Notes under the pieces: generated by a model
Seen by the model: the letters and a program-made list of their open reading frames with translations, nothing else
Told to the model about the DNA's origin: nothing
The model's database searches: none
Position numbers and translations under genes: made by a program
NCBI GenBank assembly: GCA_902518155.1
Contig: CABYFA010000003.1
Location: forward strand, 31,885-95,884
Direction of reading: 5' to 3'
Length of the DNA: 64,000 nt
Source: an uncultured Pelagibacteraceae bacterium
Lineage (GTDB): Bacteria > Pseudomonadota > Alphaproteobacteria > Pelagibacterales > Pelagibacteraceae
Shown here: positions 63,850-64,000 of the stretch, one piece after another
How the letters are laid out: every line of letters begins with the position of its first letter
Position numbering within the stretch: the first letter of the stretch is position 1

Positions 63850-64000
63850 ATTATTTTATCAATCAAAAATAGAACAAAAACTAAGAATAAATACAATATT
63901 GAATATCCAAAGATAGCTTTTGCTTTCTTAGAGTTAAATCTATTTTTTTTATAATCCAACAATTCATAACATAAAAAATTGTAATAAAAAGTTAATAGCA
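63846..64000 (-). CDS. ctaB: Protoheme IX farnesyltransferase, C-terminal end only
   Basis: The last 50 or so codons of a gene that continues beyond the window. The visible C-terminus ends SKKAKAIFGYSILYLFLVFV then LFLIDKII, the typical last helix of CtaB/Cox10, which adds a farnesyl group to haem B to make haem O for cytochrome oxidase. Position next to the CoxF-like and ctaG genes supports the call. The stop overlaps the start of the small gene (ATGA). Confidence 0.8.
   Translation of the reverse strand, partial: LLTFYYNFLCYELLDYKKNRFNSKKAKAIFGYSILYLFLVFVLFLIDKII

Overview
The window is strongly AT-rich, very tightly packed and looks like a chromosome segment of a SAR11-type marine alphaproteobacterium (Pelagibacterales). 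Four things support this: many genes abut or overlap by 1-24 bases; lysine, isoleucine and asparagine are abundant in the proteins; alphaproteobacterial gene orders are present (yqeY-dnaG-rpoD, mutY-dciA-dsbA-smc, lgt-midA-pgeF-prs-rplY-pth-ychF, ispH-thrB-rnhA, a separate F0 operon, ctaB-coxF-ctaG-coxC-surf1); and a CcrM methylase and a retinal-synthesis cluster are present. No prophage, insertion sequence, CRISPR array or rRNA operon is visible. No gene-free stretch exceeds 300 bases.

Layout. 1-2785 (minus): ftsZ (cut by the window edge), mraZ with a clear MraZ-type operator, RNase P RNA and an AmpD-like amidase. 2844-4229: mlaA-mlaC lipid transport. 4239-8588 (minus): two tRNAs, rpoD, dnaG, yqeY. 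8714-13112: carAB. 13219-18185: a small membrane protein, a putative 2OG oxygenase, an ELM1-family protein, trxB, an ADP-ribosylglycohydrolase-fold protein and an aspartate aminotransferase. 18222-23967: uvrB, a pteridine-reductase-like SDR, folB, uvrC, pgsA. 23964-27551: ilvE, then a MarR / response regulator / histidine kinase set, and ubiK. 27602-33545: lgt to ychF. 33522-36079 (minus): cytochrome bc1. 36170-39298: trmL, hemF, greA, pcnB, tRNA-Gln. 39332-44340: ispE, a TPR protein, a UDG-like protein, rnhB, ccrM. 44337-52285: a flavin monooxygenase, mutY, dciA, dsbA-like, smc, the F0 ATP synthase genes. 52323-58955: crtI-crtB-crtY-blh (retinal from phytoene precursors), ispH, thrB, rnhA. 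58956-59873: a small repeat-flanked segment with one unknown exported protein. 59874-64000 (minus): peroxiredoxin, thrC, surf1, coxC, ctaG, a CoxF-like small protein, ctaB (cut).

How the genes work together. Respiration is covered by bc1, oxidase assembly genes and F0, and the retinal cluster implies a rhodopsin elsewhere in the genome, which would add light-driven proton pumping. Isoprenoid supply (ispE, ispH) lies near the carotenoid genes. DNA replication and repair is rich: dnaG, dciA, uvrB, uvrC, mutY, a UDG-like protein, rnhA, rnhB and ccrM.

The most notable observations are: a tRNA-Val(GAC) that has lost normal D-loop/T-loop contacts; a CCA-adding enzyme gene whose start codon lies three bases after a tRNA-Gln 3' end; a DnaG whose zinc-ribbon ligands are largely gone; a 798-residue SMC with no recognisable hinge; MraZ boxes overlapping a promoter that feeds ftsZ directly; and a recurring promoter arrangement in which the -10 box ends six to eight bases before the start codon, predicting leaderless mRNAs. 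All functions are inferred from reading the sequence; no database search was run.
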